This document shows positions 43,011-51,494 of a stretch of DNA of 64,000 nt, one piece after another. The DNA comes from JAOZTV01 sp965371805 (GTDB lineage: Bacteria > Acidobacteriota > Aminicenantia > UBA2199), in the NCBI GenBank assembly GCA_965371805.1, contig CBDUZW010000017.1, forward strand, positions 7,775-71,774, written 5' to 3'. The position numbers were made by a program, and so were the translations under genes. The notes beneath the pieces are model-generated. The model saw only the letters and a list, made by a program, of their open reading frames with translations, made no database searches and was not told the origin of the DNA. Within the stretch, counting starts at the first letter, position 1. Every line of letters starts with the position of its first letter.

Positions 43011-43739
43011 TTATTTCTCTTCTTTTCTTCTAACAAATTTTACAATTAGAATACTAAGAATATAAAGACCTATTGTAGGTACTGCAAATATTGACTGATT
43101 CACTATATCAGGAGTTGGTGTAACTATAGCAGCAATGATGAATATAAGAACTATTGCATATTTAAAGTATTTGATAAGGAATTTTGCATTAATAAGTTTA
43201 AGTTTAGCGAGGAGGTACATAATAACAGGAAGCTCAAACATAAGGGCTAAACCAATTAATACTACTAGAAGTTGTGAAAAATATTCATTGATCTTAATCA
43301 TTTGATCAAAACTTGATCCAAAATTCAATAAAAACTCTACATACATTGGAAATGCAACATAATATCCGAAACCAGCTCCAAGCAGGAAAAATGATGTTGC
43401 CATAATAACGAAGGGAAAAACCATTTTTTTCTCTTTATTGTAGAGACCAGGGGAAATGAATAGCCATAATTGATGAAATATTAAAGGTGACGATGAAAAT
43501 AATGCTCCAATAAAAGATAGCTTGATATACATCATTAATGGTTCTGTTAAAGATGTATAGATTAATTTCTTGCCCTTTAAAAACTGGGTGATTGGAATTG
43601 AAAGAAAATCATAAATTTGTACTCTGAAATTCCATGAAATAATAAAAAAAATTAGAATAATTGCGAAGGACCATAATATTCTTTTTCTTAATTCGCCCAG
43701 GTGTTCTAAAAATGAAAATGAGTCTTTAGTCTTTTTCAT
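43011..43739 (-). CDS. tatC: Sec-independent protein translocase TatC
   Basis: A 242-residue protein with six membrane helices. SFLEHLGELRKRILWSF at the N-terminus and FRVQIYDFLSIPITQFL...YTSLTEPLMMYIKLSF, FHQLWLFISPGLYNKEKK and ELPVIMYLLAKL are the twin-arginine-recognition hallmarks. TatC binds the signal peptide and assembles with TatA to export folded proteins. ATG at 43739 is used (MKKTKDS). It overlaps the tatA end by 14 bases, so the two are coupled. Confidence 0.95.
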   Translation of the reverse strand: MKKTKDSFSFLEHLGELRKRILWSFAIILIFFIISWNFRVQIYDFLSIPITQFLKGKKLIYTSLTEPLMMYIKLSFIGALFSSSPLIFHQLWLFISPGLYNKEKKMVFPFVIMATSFFLLGAGFGYYVAFPMYVEFLLNFGSSFDQMIKINEYFSQLLVVLIGLALMFELPVIMYLLAKLKLINAKFLIKYFKYAIVLIFIIAAIVTPTPDIVNQSIFAVPTIGLYILSILIVKFVRRKEEK

Positions 43740-44067
43740 ATGGATCATCAATTTGTATAAATTTTTTCATATCTTTTTCAAGATCTTTACCAGTTTTTCC
43801 CAATGATTTTATTTCTTCAACTATGTCTGAACCTGGGATTTTAACCGCTTCTGTTAGATCATCCGTAATAATATCAATCTCTTTTTTTATCTCTAAATCT
43901 TCAATCTCTGCTTCAATTGTAGATTTTGCTTCATCTACATTTCTCTTTAATTCTCTGACAGTTTTTCCAATAAATTTTGCAATTTCAGGTATCTTATCAG
44001 GTCCAAAAAGCAACATTGCAATAATTAGTATCATTACTACTTCAGGGTATCCTAAAGGTCCAAACAT
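43726..44067 (-). CDS. tatA: twin-arginine translocase TatA/B-type subunit
   Basis: A 113-residue protein with a short N-terminal membrane helix (YPEVVMILIIAMLLFGPDKIPEIAKFIGK) and the F-G-P hinge, followed by an amphipathic helix and a charged Glu/Lys tail. It is the only TatA/B-family gene here, which suggests a minimal TatAC system in which one protein serves both roles; the 113-residue length leans slightly to TatB. RBS AGGAGA precedes the ATG. First gene of the tat pair. Confidence 0.9.
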   Translation of the reverse strand: MFGPLGYPEVVMILIIAMLLFGPDKIPEIAKFIGKTVRELKRNVDEAKSTIEAEIEDLEIKKEIDIITDDLTEAVKIPGSDIVEEIKSLGKTGKDLEKDMKKFIQIDDPYEKD

Positions 44068-44145
44068 AAATCTCCTCTCTTTTTTGTTATTAATTAGTAA
44101 GTATTATAGTAACATAAAGACACCTTAAAATCAAAAATGAGTAAT

Positions 44146-44769
44146 CTAATTAATATATGGGAAAGACTTTTCAAATAGTTTTTCAAGAGTTTCCTGTAGA
44201 AGGTTTATATTAAAATCATAACCTTCTTTCAAGATAGATGTTACAAACTCTTTATGTTGTCTGTTCTTACGGTAATCCGGTTCTCTCTTAGGATGTTTAA
44301 GGTAGGTCTCAAAATTATCAGGTGATTCAGAGACATTTAAAACTGCCTGGTAGATAACCTTTTCTCTGTTTTGATAGATTGCGGAACCAAGTATTTTTTT
44401 TTCTCCAATAGATATATCTGATATCCCTCTAAAATTAAGATTGTTAACCCCCATTTCAAAAAGAGCATCAACTATCCAGGAGTTAAATATCCCAAAATAT
44501 TTTTTTGGTGAAAGTTGATTATCTCTTTTTATACTGGCAGAAACACATATAGTCTTAGGAGATAGTACAACACTTTCACCTCCTGAAGGTCTTTTCACAA
44601 CTTTAACTTTATCTCTAATTGTATTTTCAAGAAATACAGATGAATCTACTTTATTACTTGCACCCAGTACTACCCAGGTTTTAGATGGACGCCATATTTT
44701 ATAACCTGCAGGAGTACCTTCTAACATTAGTTCTTTATCAGGCAAAATATAGTTATCTAAGTCAGTCAT
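44146..44769 (-). CDS. lipoate-protein ligase-like (BPL/LPL catalytic domain)
   Basis: A 207-residue protein resembling the small LplA/LplJ family. YKIWRPSKTWVVLGASN, VVKRPSGGESVVLSPKTICVSASI and ISDISIGEKKILGSAIYQNREKVIYQAVLNV (conserved Lys-x-x-G-S-A) are family motifs. It joins lipoate or octanoate to the E2 Lys. Only three bases separate it from the upstream E3 gene, so it is the last gene of the dehydrogenase operon and probably lipoylates that E2. It lacks the C-terminal accessory domain of full LplA. Confidence 0.85.
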   Translation of the reverse strand: MTDLDNYILPDKELMLEGTPAGYKIWRPSKTWVVLGASNKVDSSVFLENTIRDKVKVVKRPSGGESVVLSPKTICVSASIKRDNQLSPKKYFGIFNSWIVDALFEMGVNNLNFRGISDISIGEKKILGSAIYQNREKVIYQAVLNVSESPDNFETYLKHPKREPDYRKNRQHKEFVTSILKEGYDFNINLLQETLEKLFEKSFPYIN

Positions 44770-44772
44770 ATC

Positions 44773-46116
44773 TTATTGATGTATAGGTTGATCAAATGCT
44801 CCGAATCCTGACTCCATGAATATTTCTGAAATTGTAGGGTGTGCATGTACCGCTTTTGCAAGATCATAAACAGTTCCTTCAAGTTTTTTTAAGACTGAAG
44901 CTTCTGCGATCATCTCTGTTGCATTCGATGAAACAATTTGCACACCAAGAACTTCTCCATATTTTGTTTCAGAGAGTAATCTGATAAACCCTGTTGTTCT
45001 ATTTTCTATAAGTGCTTTTCCGTTTGCAGTAAGTGGGAATTCACTTATCTTATATTCAGTTCCAAATTTTTTCAAATTGTCCTCTGTTGATCCAATCTGT
45101 GCTATTTCAGGATATGTATAAATATTTATCGGCATTTCGCTATCATTATATTGTTCATCAGTTCCCAGAATATAGTTTACTACATTCAGTCCCTGAGCTG
45201 ATGCTGAGTGAGCAAATTTGCTGATGCCATTCACATCCCCTATTGCAAAAACATTTTCTATAGATGTTTGCAGATGTTTATCGACCTTAATATATCCTCT
45301 ACTGTCCAGATTGAAATTCAGGCTATTTTCAGGAATAATTGCTTTTCTTGATAATGCGTTTATCAAAAGATCAAATTCTATCATCTTGTCTTCAGTAACT
45401 ATCACACCATCTTTATACTCGTTTAAAGTAGAATTAGTTAAGATATCTATTTTATCCTTTGTTAATAATTTTGTCATATATTCAGAAAGATAAGAATCTA
45501 GTTCAGGAAGTAATCTGGCACCTTTTATATTCAGGATAACCTTTTTACCTATTTTATTAAAAAATTGAGCCATTTCAACTGCCTGTGAACTTTCACCTTC
45601 AACAATAATTCTTTCTGGAATCTCTTTCAAAGACAGCATAGAGTCTAATTCAGTAATTTTTTCTGATGGGATAGAAATGCCTATTTTTTCAGGTCTTGAG
45701 CCGGTGGCAATTAGAATGTTTTTCACTTCAATATCCCTGTCTCCAACTCTAATCAGGTTATTTGATTCAATTGTGGCAGTTCCAGTTATTATCTCAACAT
45801 TATTTTTTTTTAATAGAAACTCAATCCCTTTAGTCAATCTCCCTACGATCCTCTTTGCTCTCTTTACTGCATTTTCAAAGTTGAAGCTTATATTTGCTGG
45901 ATCAATTCCATCAATACCAAATTTAGAAAGATCAGAAATCTCAGCAAATCTTCTCCCACTCTCTAATAGAGATTTACTTGGGATACAACCCCAGTTTAGA
46001 CACATACCTCCAATCTTTGATTTTTCAATAAGCACGGTTTTTTGCCCAACCTGGCCAGCTCTTATAGCTGCAACATATCCGGATGGACCGGATCCAATTA
46101 TTGCTATATCATACAT
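44773..46116 (-). CDS. lpdA: dihydrolipoyl dehydrogenase (E3)
   Basis: A 447-residue flavoprotein disulfide reductase. N-terminal FAD loop AIIGSGPSGYVAAIRAGQ, redox pair GGMCLNWGCIPSK (Cys39/Cys44 area), second FAD motif VFAIGDVNG and C-terminal dimer segment AVHAHPTISEIFMES (His-x-x-x-x-Glu acid/base pair) are present. It reoxidises dihydrolipoamide with NAD+. The usual NAD loop (G-x-G-x-x-G) is changed to IIVEGESSQAVEMAQF, missing the last glycines, which is worth noting. Twelve bases separate it from the E2 gene. Confidence 0.93.
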   Translation of the reverse strand: MYDIAIIGSGPSGYVAAIRAGQVGQKTVLIEKSKIGGMCLNWGCIPSKSLLESGRRFAEISDLSKFGIDGIDPANISFNFENAVKRAKRIVGRLTKGIEFLLKKNNVEIITGTATIESNNLIRVGDRDIEVKNILIATGSRPEKIGISIPSEKITELDSMLSLKEIPERIIVEGESSQAVEMAQFFNKIGKKVILNIKGARLLPELDSYLSEYMTKLLTKDKIDILTNSTLNEYKDGVIVTEDKMIEFDLLINALSRKAIIPENSLNFNLDSRGYIKVDKHLQTSIENVFAIGDVNGISKFAHSASAQGLNVVNYILGTDEQYNDSEMPINIYTYPEIAQIGSTEDNLKKFGTEYKISEFPLTANGKALIENRTTGFIRLLSETKYGEVLGVQIVSSNATEMIAEASVLKKLEGTVYDLAKAVHAHPTISEIFMESGFGAFDQPIHQ

Positions 46117-46128
46117 TTTATTCTCCTC

Positions 46129-47376
46129 TTAGCCCATTAATAGTGAAAGTGGATCATTTAAGTAACTTTTTAATTTTAAAAGAAATCTTGCTGCTTCTCC
46201 TCCATCCACTATTCTATGATCAACTGACAGTGAGAGAGGAAGTATATTGCCTATCTGAATTTCATTGTCAACAACAACAGGAACTTTCATAATTCTACCA
46301 ATTCCAAGTATAGCTGCCTGAGGATAATTTATGATTGGAACTCCGAAGGTTCCTGCAATAGAACCAAAATTTGTAACTGTGAAAGTACCTTCTTTCAATT
46401 CTTCAAGTTTTAATTCCCTCTTTTTTCCTCTTGTGGCAAGTTCATTCGTTTTAATAGCTATATCCCTGATAGACATTTTATCTGCATTTTTTATTACAGG
46501 AACTATTAAACCTTCATCTGTATCAACTGCCATACCTATATTATATACTTTTTTATAAATAATTCTATCATTCTTCATATCCATCTCCGAGTTTAACCCA
46601 GGATAGTGTTTTAAAGCTTCGGAAACTGCCTTTATAATAAAGGGAATGTAGGTTAATTTTATCTCTTTTTCTGCAAATATTAATTTGTATTTGTTCCGGA
46701 CATTTATAAGATCAGAAATTTCAACCTCTTCAAATGCAGTCATATGTGGCGCAGATTGTTTTGAAATCAACATGTTTTTTGCAATCGTTTTTCTCATCTG
46801 GGACATTGGCTTATACTCATGCTCAACAGTTTCTATTACTGATAATTTAAGCCTTTCAGATTTATTTTGGTGAAAATTTTGAATATCAGATTTCATAATT
46901 CTTCCTGCAGGTCCGCTTCCAGTAATAATTTTTATATCTACATTAAGGTCCTTTGCCATAGCACGTGCAACAGGTGTCGCCAAAACCCTGCTCTTCTGAG
47001 TATTATTTTTTTCTTCTATATTAGTTGTTCCTTCATTGCTGACAGGCATATAACTGGAATCTTTAGCGACCTCTATTGTGCCTACAACACCAAAACCCTT
47101 TTCTTCAACTTGTTCTGTTTGCTTTACTTCCTCCTTACCTTCAATATTTATTTCTACCAGAGGATCCTCAACATTTATAGTATCTCCTTCATTACCGAAT
47201 GTTTTGGCAATTATGCCTGTTTTAGGTGAAGGTATATCTGTTACAACCTTATCTGTTTCCATTTTAACAATTGAGTCACCGGATTTTATCGCTTGTCCCT
47301 TTTTTACATACCATTTAATTATTTTCCCTTCGGTTATTCCCTCACCAATATCTGGGAATCTGAATATATGTATCAT
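46129..47376 (-). CDS. 2-oxoacid dehydrogenase E2 (dihydrolipoamide acyltransferase)
   Basis: A 415-residue E2. A single N-terminal lipoyl domain (about 3-78) has Lys in KMETDKVVTDIPS. A linker is followed by the E3-binding domain (VLATPVARAMAKDLNVDIKIITGSGPAGRIMKSDI, about 130-165). The catalytic core ends with LSLSVDHRIVDGGEAARFL (His-Arg-x-x-x-Asp-Gly). The overall form is that of pyruvate or branched-chain E2; the substrate cannot be separated by eye. Third gene in the operon. Confidence 0.93.
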   Translation of the reverse strand: MIHIFRFPDIGEGITEGKIIKWYVKKGQAIKSGDSIVKMETDKVVTDIPSPKTGIIAKTFGNEGDTINVEDPLVEINIEGKEEVKQTEQVEEKGFGVVGTIEVAKDSSYMPVSNEGTTNIEEKNNTQKSRVLATPVARAMAKDLNVDIKIITGSGPAGRIMKSDIQNFHQNKSERLKLSVIETVEHEYKPMSQMRKTIAKNMLISKQSAPHMTAFEEVEISDLINVRNKYKLIFAEKEIKLTYIPFIIKAVSEALKHYPGLNSEMDMKNDRIIYKKVYNIGMAVDTDEGLIVPVIKNADKMSIRDIAIKTNELATRGKKRELKLEELKEGTFTVTNFGSIAGTFGVPIINYPQAAILGIGRIMKVPVVVDNEIQIGNILPLSLSVDHRIVDGGEAARFLLKLKSYLNDPLSLLMG

Positions 47377-47404
47377 TTTTTTCTCCTTTGAGCCTTTGAC
47401 TCCT

Positions 47405-48382
47405 TTAATATTTAGAAAGTTTCTCTATTTCATAGAGAATTCTTTCCCATGAGTGAAAATAGAAATGTTCACCTTTCGGGAGTGGAGGCGTTGTATCAAA
47501 CCCAGTTAATCTTACTGGTGGCGCTTCAAGGCTCAAAAATGACTCTTCATTTACAACTGTAGTTAACTCTGCTCCAACGCCAAAACTACCTGGACCTTCG
47601 GTAATGGAAAGAAACCTTCCTGTTTTTTTTACTGAATCAGAAATAGTCTTTTTATCTAAAGGGTAAATGGTTCTTAAATCTATGAGCTCAATGGATATTC
47701 CAGATTTCTCTGCTTCAATAATTGCTTTCTGAGTCTCTTTAATCAAAGCCCCATAAGAAACGACTGTCATATCGCTACCTTCCTTCAATACTTTTGCCTT
47801 TCCAATTTCAATTGAAAAATTATCCTCCGGAACTTCCTGTTTTATTGCTCTATATATTTTTTTGGGTTCCATAAAAATAACTGGATCATCAGTTTCTATT
47901 GCTGAAATAAGGAGTCCTTTTGCATCATACGGGGTTGATGGAATAACAACTTTTAAACCTGGAATGTGTGCAAATAAGGCTTCCATACTTTCTGAATGAT
48001 GTTCAAGTGCCCTAATGTTTCCACCATATGGCATTCTTATCACCATTGGGACAGAGTATTTGCCTCTACTTCTATTTCTATATCTTGCAACATGAGATAT
48101 AATTTGATTGAATCCAGGATAGACAAATCCGGAAAACTGCATTTCAACAACTGGTCTTAACCCTGCTATACCCATTCCAACTGCTGATCCAATTATTCCT
48201 GATTCAGCGAGAGGTGTATCAAAAACTCTTTCTTCACCATATTTTTTCTGTAATCCCGAGGTTATCCTAAAAACGCCTCCTTCAACTCCAACATCCTCAC
48301 CAAAAACAACAAGGTTTTTATCTTCTTTTAATTTTACATCCAGAGCATTATTTATTGCCTGTACTAGATTCATTACCTTCAT
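47405..48382 (-). CDS. 2-oxoacid dehydrogenase E1 beta subunit
   Basis: A 325-residue beta chain. NALDVKLKEDKNLVVFGEDVGVEGGVFRITSGLQKKYGEERVFDTPLAESGIIGSAVGMGIAGLRPVVEMQFSGF is the conserved N-terminal block, and MPYGGNIRALEHHSES and the C-terminal transketolase region (IELIDLRTIYPLD) follow. It forms the active tetramer with the alpha chain. The ATG (MKVMNLV) overlaps the 3' end of the alpha gene by 35 bases and has AAGGAGAAA inside that gene, giving translational coupling. Confidence 0.94.
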   Translation of the reverse strand: MKVMNLVQAINNALDVKLKEDKNLVVFGEDVGVEGGVFRITSGLQKKYGEERVFDTPLAESGIIGSAVGMGIAGLRPVVEMQFSGFVYPGFNQIISHVARYRNRSRGKYSVPMVIRMPYGGNIRALEHHSESMEALFAHIPGLKVVIPSTPYDAKGLLISAIETDDPVIFMEPKKIYRAIKQEVPEDNFSIEIGKAKVLKEGSDMTVVSYGALIKETQKAIIEAEKSGISIELIDLRTIYPLDKKTISDSVKKTGRFLSITEGPGSFGVGAELTTVVNEESFLSLEAPPVRLTGFDTTPPLPKGEHFYFHSWERILYEIEKLSKY

Positions 48383-49466
48383 CTAATTTCTCCTTCCAGT
48401 TTAAAAAATCCAGATATTCTGATTGCTGTTTTTTTAAATCATCTGGTATCTCTTTATAGTTATATTTAAAAACATCTTCAAGTTTATAAGGCGGATGATT
48501 CTCATAATATGCAAATTCTTCTTCAACCTCTTCCTTGAATTTCTCAATTAATTCTTCTTCATATTTATCTGTAATTAGTTTTTTGTCAATTAAGTAATTT
48601 TTTAATCTTTTTACAGGGTCTTTTTCTTTCCAAAATTTTTCCTCTTTCTCAGTCCTGTAAAGTGATGGATCATCAGAAGTTGTATGCGCTCCTCTTCTAT
48701 ATGTTAATGCTTCAATTAGCGATGGCCCATTTCCAGCTAATGCATATTCTGCTGCTTCATTTATAGTTTCATACATTGCAAAAACATCATTCCCATCCAC
48801 TTTAATTCCAGGCAATCCATATGCTGTAGATTTTATTGCCAGGTTAACTGATGCAGTTTGCTTACTAACAGGTACAGATATTGCAAACTGGTTATTTTGA
48901 ATGATAAATACGATTGGAACTTTCCATACTGCTGCAAAATTTAATGCTTCATGAAAATCTCCCTGTGAAGTACCACCATCACCCACAAAGGCAAAGACAA
49001 CTTTTTTCTCTTTTCTTAGTTTTATTGCATATCCTATACCGACTGCATGTAAAAGTTGTGATGCAATTGGAACACTACTAGGCAGTATATTAGGTGCTCC
49101 GGAAAATAGAGATCCATCTTCATAGCCGCCAAAGTACATAAATATATCTCTCAATTTTCCACCTTTTAAAAGCCAGGCACTCATCTCTCTAAATGCAATG
49201 ACAAGCCAGTCTTCTTTTCTGAATACCATTCCAGCAGCTGTTGCGATTGCTTCCTGACCAAAATTTTCCGGATATGTATACATCCTTCCCTGTCTCTGAT
49301 AAGAAACAGCCATTTTATCAGCGGTTCTTGCAAACAACATATGTTTATATGCTTCAAGCGCTTTTTTTTCAGACATTTTAATTTTATGATCAGAGAAAAT
49401 GAGTTTGCCTTCATCATCTATAAGTCTGAAAATTTTGTCCTCAATTGGACTGTAATTTTCCCACAT
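48348..49466 (-). CDS. 2-oxoacid dehydrogenase E1 alpha subunit (pyruvate/branched-chain type)
   Basis: A 372-residue thiamine-diphosphate subunit. GDGGTSQGDFHEALNFAAVWKVPIVFIIQNNQFAIS (about 150-186) is the TPP G-D-G...N-N motif. RRGAHTTSDDPSLYRT carries the conserved phosphorylation-loop Arg/Ser region. With E1 beta it decarboxylates a 2-oxoacid. AGGAGG lies just before the ATG, and a near-consensus promoter lies at 49508-49536. First gene of a five-gene operon E1a-E1b-E2-E3-lipoate ligase, all minus strand. Confidence 0.94.
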   Translation of the reverse strand: MWENYSPIEDKIFRLIDDEGKLIFSDHKIKMSEKKALEAYKHMLFARTADKMAVSYQRQGRMYTYPENFGQEAIATAAGMVFRKEDWLVIAFREMSAWLLKGGKLRDIFMYFGGYEDGSLFSGAPNILPSSVPIASQLLHAVGIGYAIKLRKEKKVVFAFVGDGGTSQGDFHEALNFAAVWKVPIVFIIQNNQFAISVPVSKQTASVNLAIKSTAYGLPGIKVDGNDVFAMYETINEAAEYALAGNGPSLIEALTYRRGAHTTSDDPSLYRTEKEEKFWKEKDPVKRLKNYLIDKKLITDKYEEELIEKFKEEVEEEFAYYENHPPYKLEDVFKYNYKEIPDDLKKQQSEYLDFLNWKEKLDEGNESSTGNK

Positions 49467-49507
49467 TTGAATCCTCCTATTTCTAAAAATCTTATTTGGT
49501 TCTGTAA

Positions 49508-49536
49508 TATATACAATGGTTACCTAAATTTGTCAA
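49508..49536 (-). promoter_or_regulatory. sigma70 promoter of the 2-oxoacid dehydrogenase operon
   Basis: On the minus strand TTGACA (49536-49531), a 17-bp spacer and TATATA (49513-49508) form a near-consensus promoter. It is back-to-back with the ahpC promoter; the two -35 regions form a long inverted repeat (tttgtcaactat/atagttgacaaa). Confidence 0.7.
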
Positions 49537-49562
49537 CTATAAATTTATTTTTTTTATAATAG

Positions 49563-49591
49563 TTGACAAATATAAAAAAATGTATTATCCT
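49563..49591 (+). promoter_or_regulatory. sigma70 promoter of ahpC
   Basis: TTGACA (49563-49568), a 17-bp spacer and TATCCT (49586-49591) precede ahpC. The predicted start (about 49598) falls at the edge of the downstream Fur/PerR-like box. Confidence 0.65.
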
Positions 49592-49596
49592 ACTAA

Positions 49597-49617
49597 CGAT
49601 AACAATAATGATTATCG
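49597..49617. promoter_or_regulatory. Fur/PerR-like box upstream of ahpC
   Basis: CGATAA-N9-TTATCG, with 15 of 19 positions matching the Fur consensus GATAATGATAATCATTATC. It covers the expected transcription start of ahpC, a position where a repressor would block RNA polymerase. Peroxide-sensing PerR or iron-sensing Fur are both plausible regulators; neither gene is in the window. Confidence 0.6.
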
Positions 49618-49631
49618 ACAAGGAGAAAATA

Positions 49632-50189
49632 ATGAAGATTAATGAAAAAGTAGAAGATTTTAAAACAAATGCATTTTATAATGGGGAACTAAAAGAATTA
49701 AACACTGCAGATTATAGTGGAAAATGGAAAATATTTTTTTTCTATCCGGCAGATTTTACTTTCGTTTGTCCAACTGAACTCGGTGAAATGGCAGACTATT
49801 ATGAGGATTTTAAAAAGGAAGGGGCAGAAATTTTTAGTGTGAGTACAGATACAGAATTTGTACATCTTGCATGGTATAATGATTCACCCACAATTAAGAA
49901 AGTCAAATATCCAATGTTAGCTGACCCTACTGGAAAAATCAGTAAGGATTTTGGTGTCTATATTGATGAAGCCGGTTTAGCTTTACGTGGTACATTTGTT
50001 GTTGATCCTGACGGCATTTTGAAATTATCAGAGGTTAATGATCTTGGAATTGGTAGAAGTGCAAGCGAACTATTAAGGAAATTAAGAGCTGCAAAACATG
50101 TTAGAGAATTTGGCGAAGTTTGTCCAGCAAGTTGGGAACCTGGTGATAAAACACTAATCCCTGGAATGGACCTTGTAGGAAAAATTTAG
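49632..50189 (+). CDS. ahpC: AhpC-type typical 2-Cys peroxiredoxin
   Basis: A 185-residue peroxiredoxin. The peroxidatic Cys is in FFYPADFTFVCPTELGEMADYY (about Cys46), and the resolving Cys in FGEVCPASWEPGD (about 165). Substrate reduction is of H2O2 and organic peroxides, normally with AhpF or thioredoxin as partner. ATG at 49632 follows AAGGAGAAAAT; an upstream in-frame extension to 49563 would run through the promoter. It is followed by superoxide reductase and a ZIP transporter in the same direction: an anaerobe's oxidative-stress set. Confidence 0.95.
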   Translation: MKINEKVEDFKTNAFYNGELKELNTADYSGKWKIFFFYPADFTFVCPTELGEMADYYEDFKKEGAEIFSVSTDTEFVHLAWYNDSPTIKKVKYPMLADPTGKISKDFGVYIDEAGLALRGTFVVDPDGILKLSEVNDLGIGRSASELLRKLRAAKHVREFGEVCPASWEPGDKTLIPGMDLVGKI

Positions 50190-50270
50190 TTGTAATAATT
50201 TTTTTTAGGGAATATAATAAAATATGATCAAAATTTTATTTTGTTATTTAAAAAACAAAGGAGAAGAAAA

Positions 50271-50648
50271 ATGATTAAAAATTTAGAAGTTTACAAATGT
50301 GAAATCTGTGGAAATATTGTAGAAACAGTTCATGGTTCAGGTGGAGAACTGGTTTGTTGTAACCAGCCAATGTCATTGCTGAAAGAAAATTCAGTTGATG
50401 CTGCCACAGAAAAACACGTTCCATTGGTAAAAAAAGAAGGAAACACTTACCATGTTTCTGTTGGATCTGTTGAACATCCTATGGGAGATGATCACTATAT
50501 AGAGTGGATAGAATTAATTGCAGATGATAAAGTTTTTATAAAATTTATGAAACCAGGAGAAAAGCCTGCAGCAGTTTTCACTGTTGAAGCAAAAAAAGTA
50601 TATGCAAGAGCATATTGTAATCTACACGGATTCTGGAAAAGTAATTAA
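50271..50648 (+). CDS. desulfoferrodoxin / superoxide reductase (2Fe type)
   Basis: A 125-residue protein. The N-terminal desulforedoxin-like domain has EVYKCEICGNIVETVHGSGGELVCCNQPM (C-x-x-C...C-C) for a rubredoxin-type iron. The C-terminal active-site domain supplies HVP, GSVEHPMGDDHYIEWIEL and YCNLHG ligands (four His, one Cys). It reduces superoxide to peroxide without making oxygen, handing peroxide to AhpC encoded just upstream. ATG at 50271 follows AAGGAGAAGAAA. A shared transcript with ahpC is likely (81-bp gap). Confidence 0.95.
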   Translation: MIKNLEVYKCEICGNIVETVHGSGGELVCCNQPMSLLKENSVDAATEKHVPLVKKEGNTYHVSVGSVEHPMGDDHYIEWIELIADDKVFIKFMKPGEKPAAVFTVEAKKVYARAYCNLHGFWKSN

Positions 50649-50681
50649 ATAAAAAAAACTAGTATAATTTAGGAGAGCAAT

Positions 50682-51494
50682 ATGATAGAGTGGTTTAAGT
50701 CTTTGGACCCAATATTACAGGCGCTTATTGCTACATGTTTTACATGGGGTGTGACCGCATTAGGTGCATCATTGGTATTTTTTTTTAAAACTGTAAACCA
50801 AAAAGTCTTAGACGGAATGTTGGGATTTGCAGCAGGTATAATGATTGCTGCAAGTTTCTGGTCTCTCCTGGCACCATCGATTGAAATGGCTGAAAGTATG
50901 GGTTTAACTCCATGGGTTCCAGCAGTAATTGGTTTTTTATCAGGTGGTGCATTCTTATGGGGAGTTGACAAAGTCTTACCTCATCTGCATATTGGATTTC
51001 CAACTAATGAAGCTGAAGGAATTAAAACAAGTTGGCAACGGAGCATTTTACTGGTCCTTGCCATCACTTTACATAATATTCCTGAGGGCCTGGCTGTAGG
51101 TGTGGCATTTGGAGCAATTGGTGCTAATTTACCATCTGCCACACTCGCAGGCGCAATAGCTCTGGCTATTGGAATTGCAATTCAAAACTTTCCAGAGGGT
51201 ACCGCAGTTTCTGTACCACTTAGAAGGGAAGGAATGTCACGTGGAAAAGCATTCTGGTATGGTCAATTATCAGGGGTTGTTGAACCTATTGCAGGTGTTG
51301 TTGGTGCAGTCGCTGTGATTATGATGAGACCATTATTACCTTATGCATTATCTTTTGCTGCAGGTGCTATGATATATGTAGTCGTTGAAGAATTGATACC
51401 GGAATCACAACTGAATAAAAACACTGATACAGCAACTGTAGGTGCAATGTTAGGCTTTGCAGTTATGATGGCATTAGATGTTGGACTAGGCTAA
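50682..51494 (+). CDS. ZIP-family metal transporter
   Basis: A 270-residue membrane protein with about eight helices. LAITLHNIPEGLAVGVAFG (about 123-142) and IGIAIQNFPEGTAVSVPL (about 165-182) are the paired ZIP helices IV and V with H-N-x-P-E-G and Q-N-x-P-E-G metal sites. VEPIAGVVGA and AGAMIYVVVEELIPES follow. It imports Zn, Fe or Mn and fits a Fur-type stress group. Its 3' end overlaps the convergent aconitase gene by four bases. Confidence 0.92.
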   Translation: MIEWFKSLDPILQALIATCFTWGVTALGASLVFFFKTVNQKVLDGMLGFAAGIMIAASFWSLLAPSIEMAESMGLTPWVPAVIGFLSGGAFLWGVDKVLPHLHIGFPTNEAEGIKTSWQRSILLVLAITLHNIPEGLAVGVAFGAIGANLPSATLAGAIALAIGIAIQNFPEGTAVSVPLRREGMSRGKAFWYGQLSGVVEPIAGVVGAVAVIMMRPLLPYALSFAAGAMIYVVVEELIPESQLNKNTDTATVGAMLGFAVMMALDVGLG

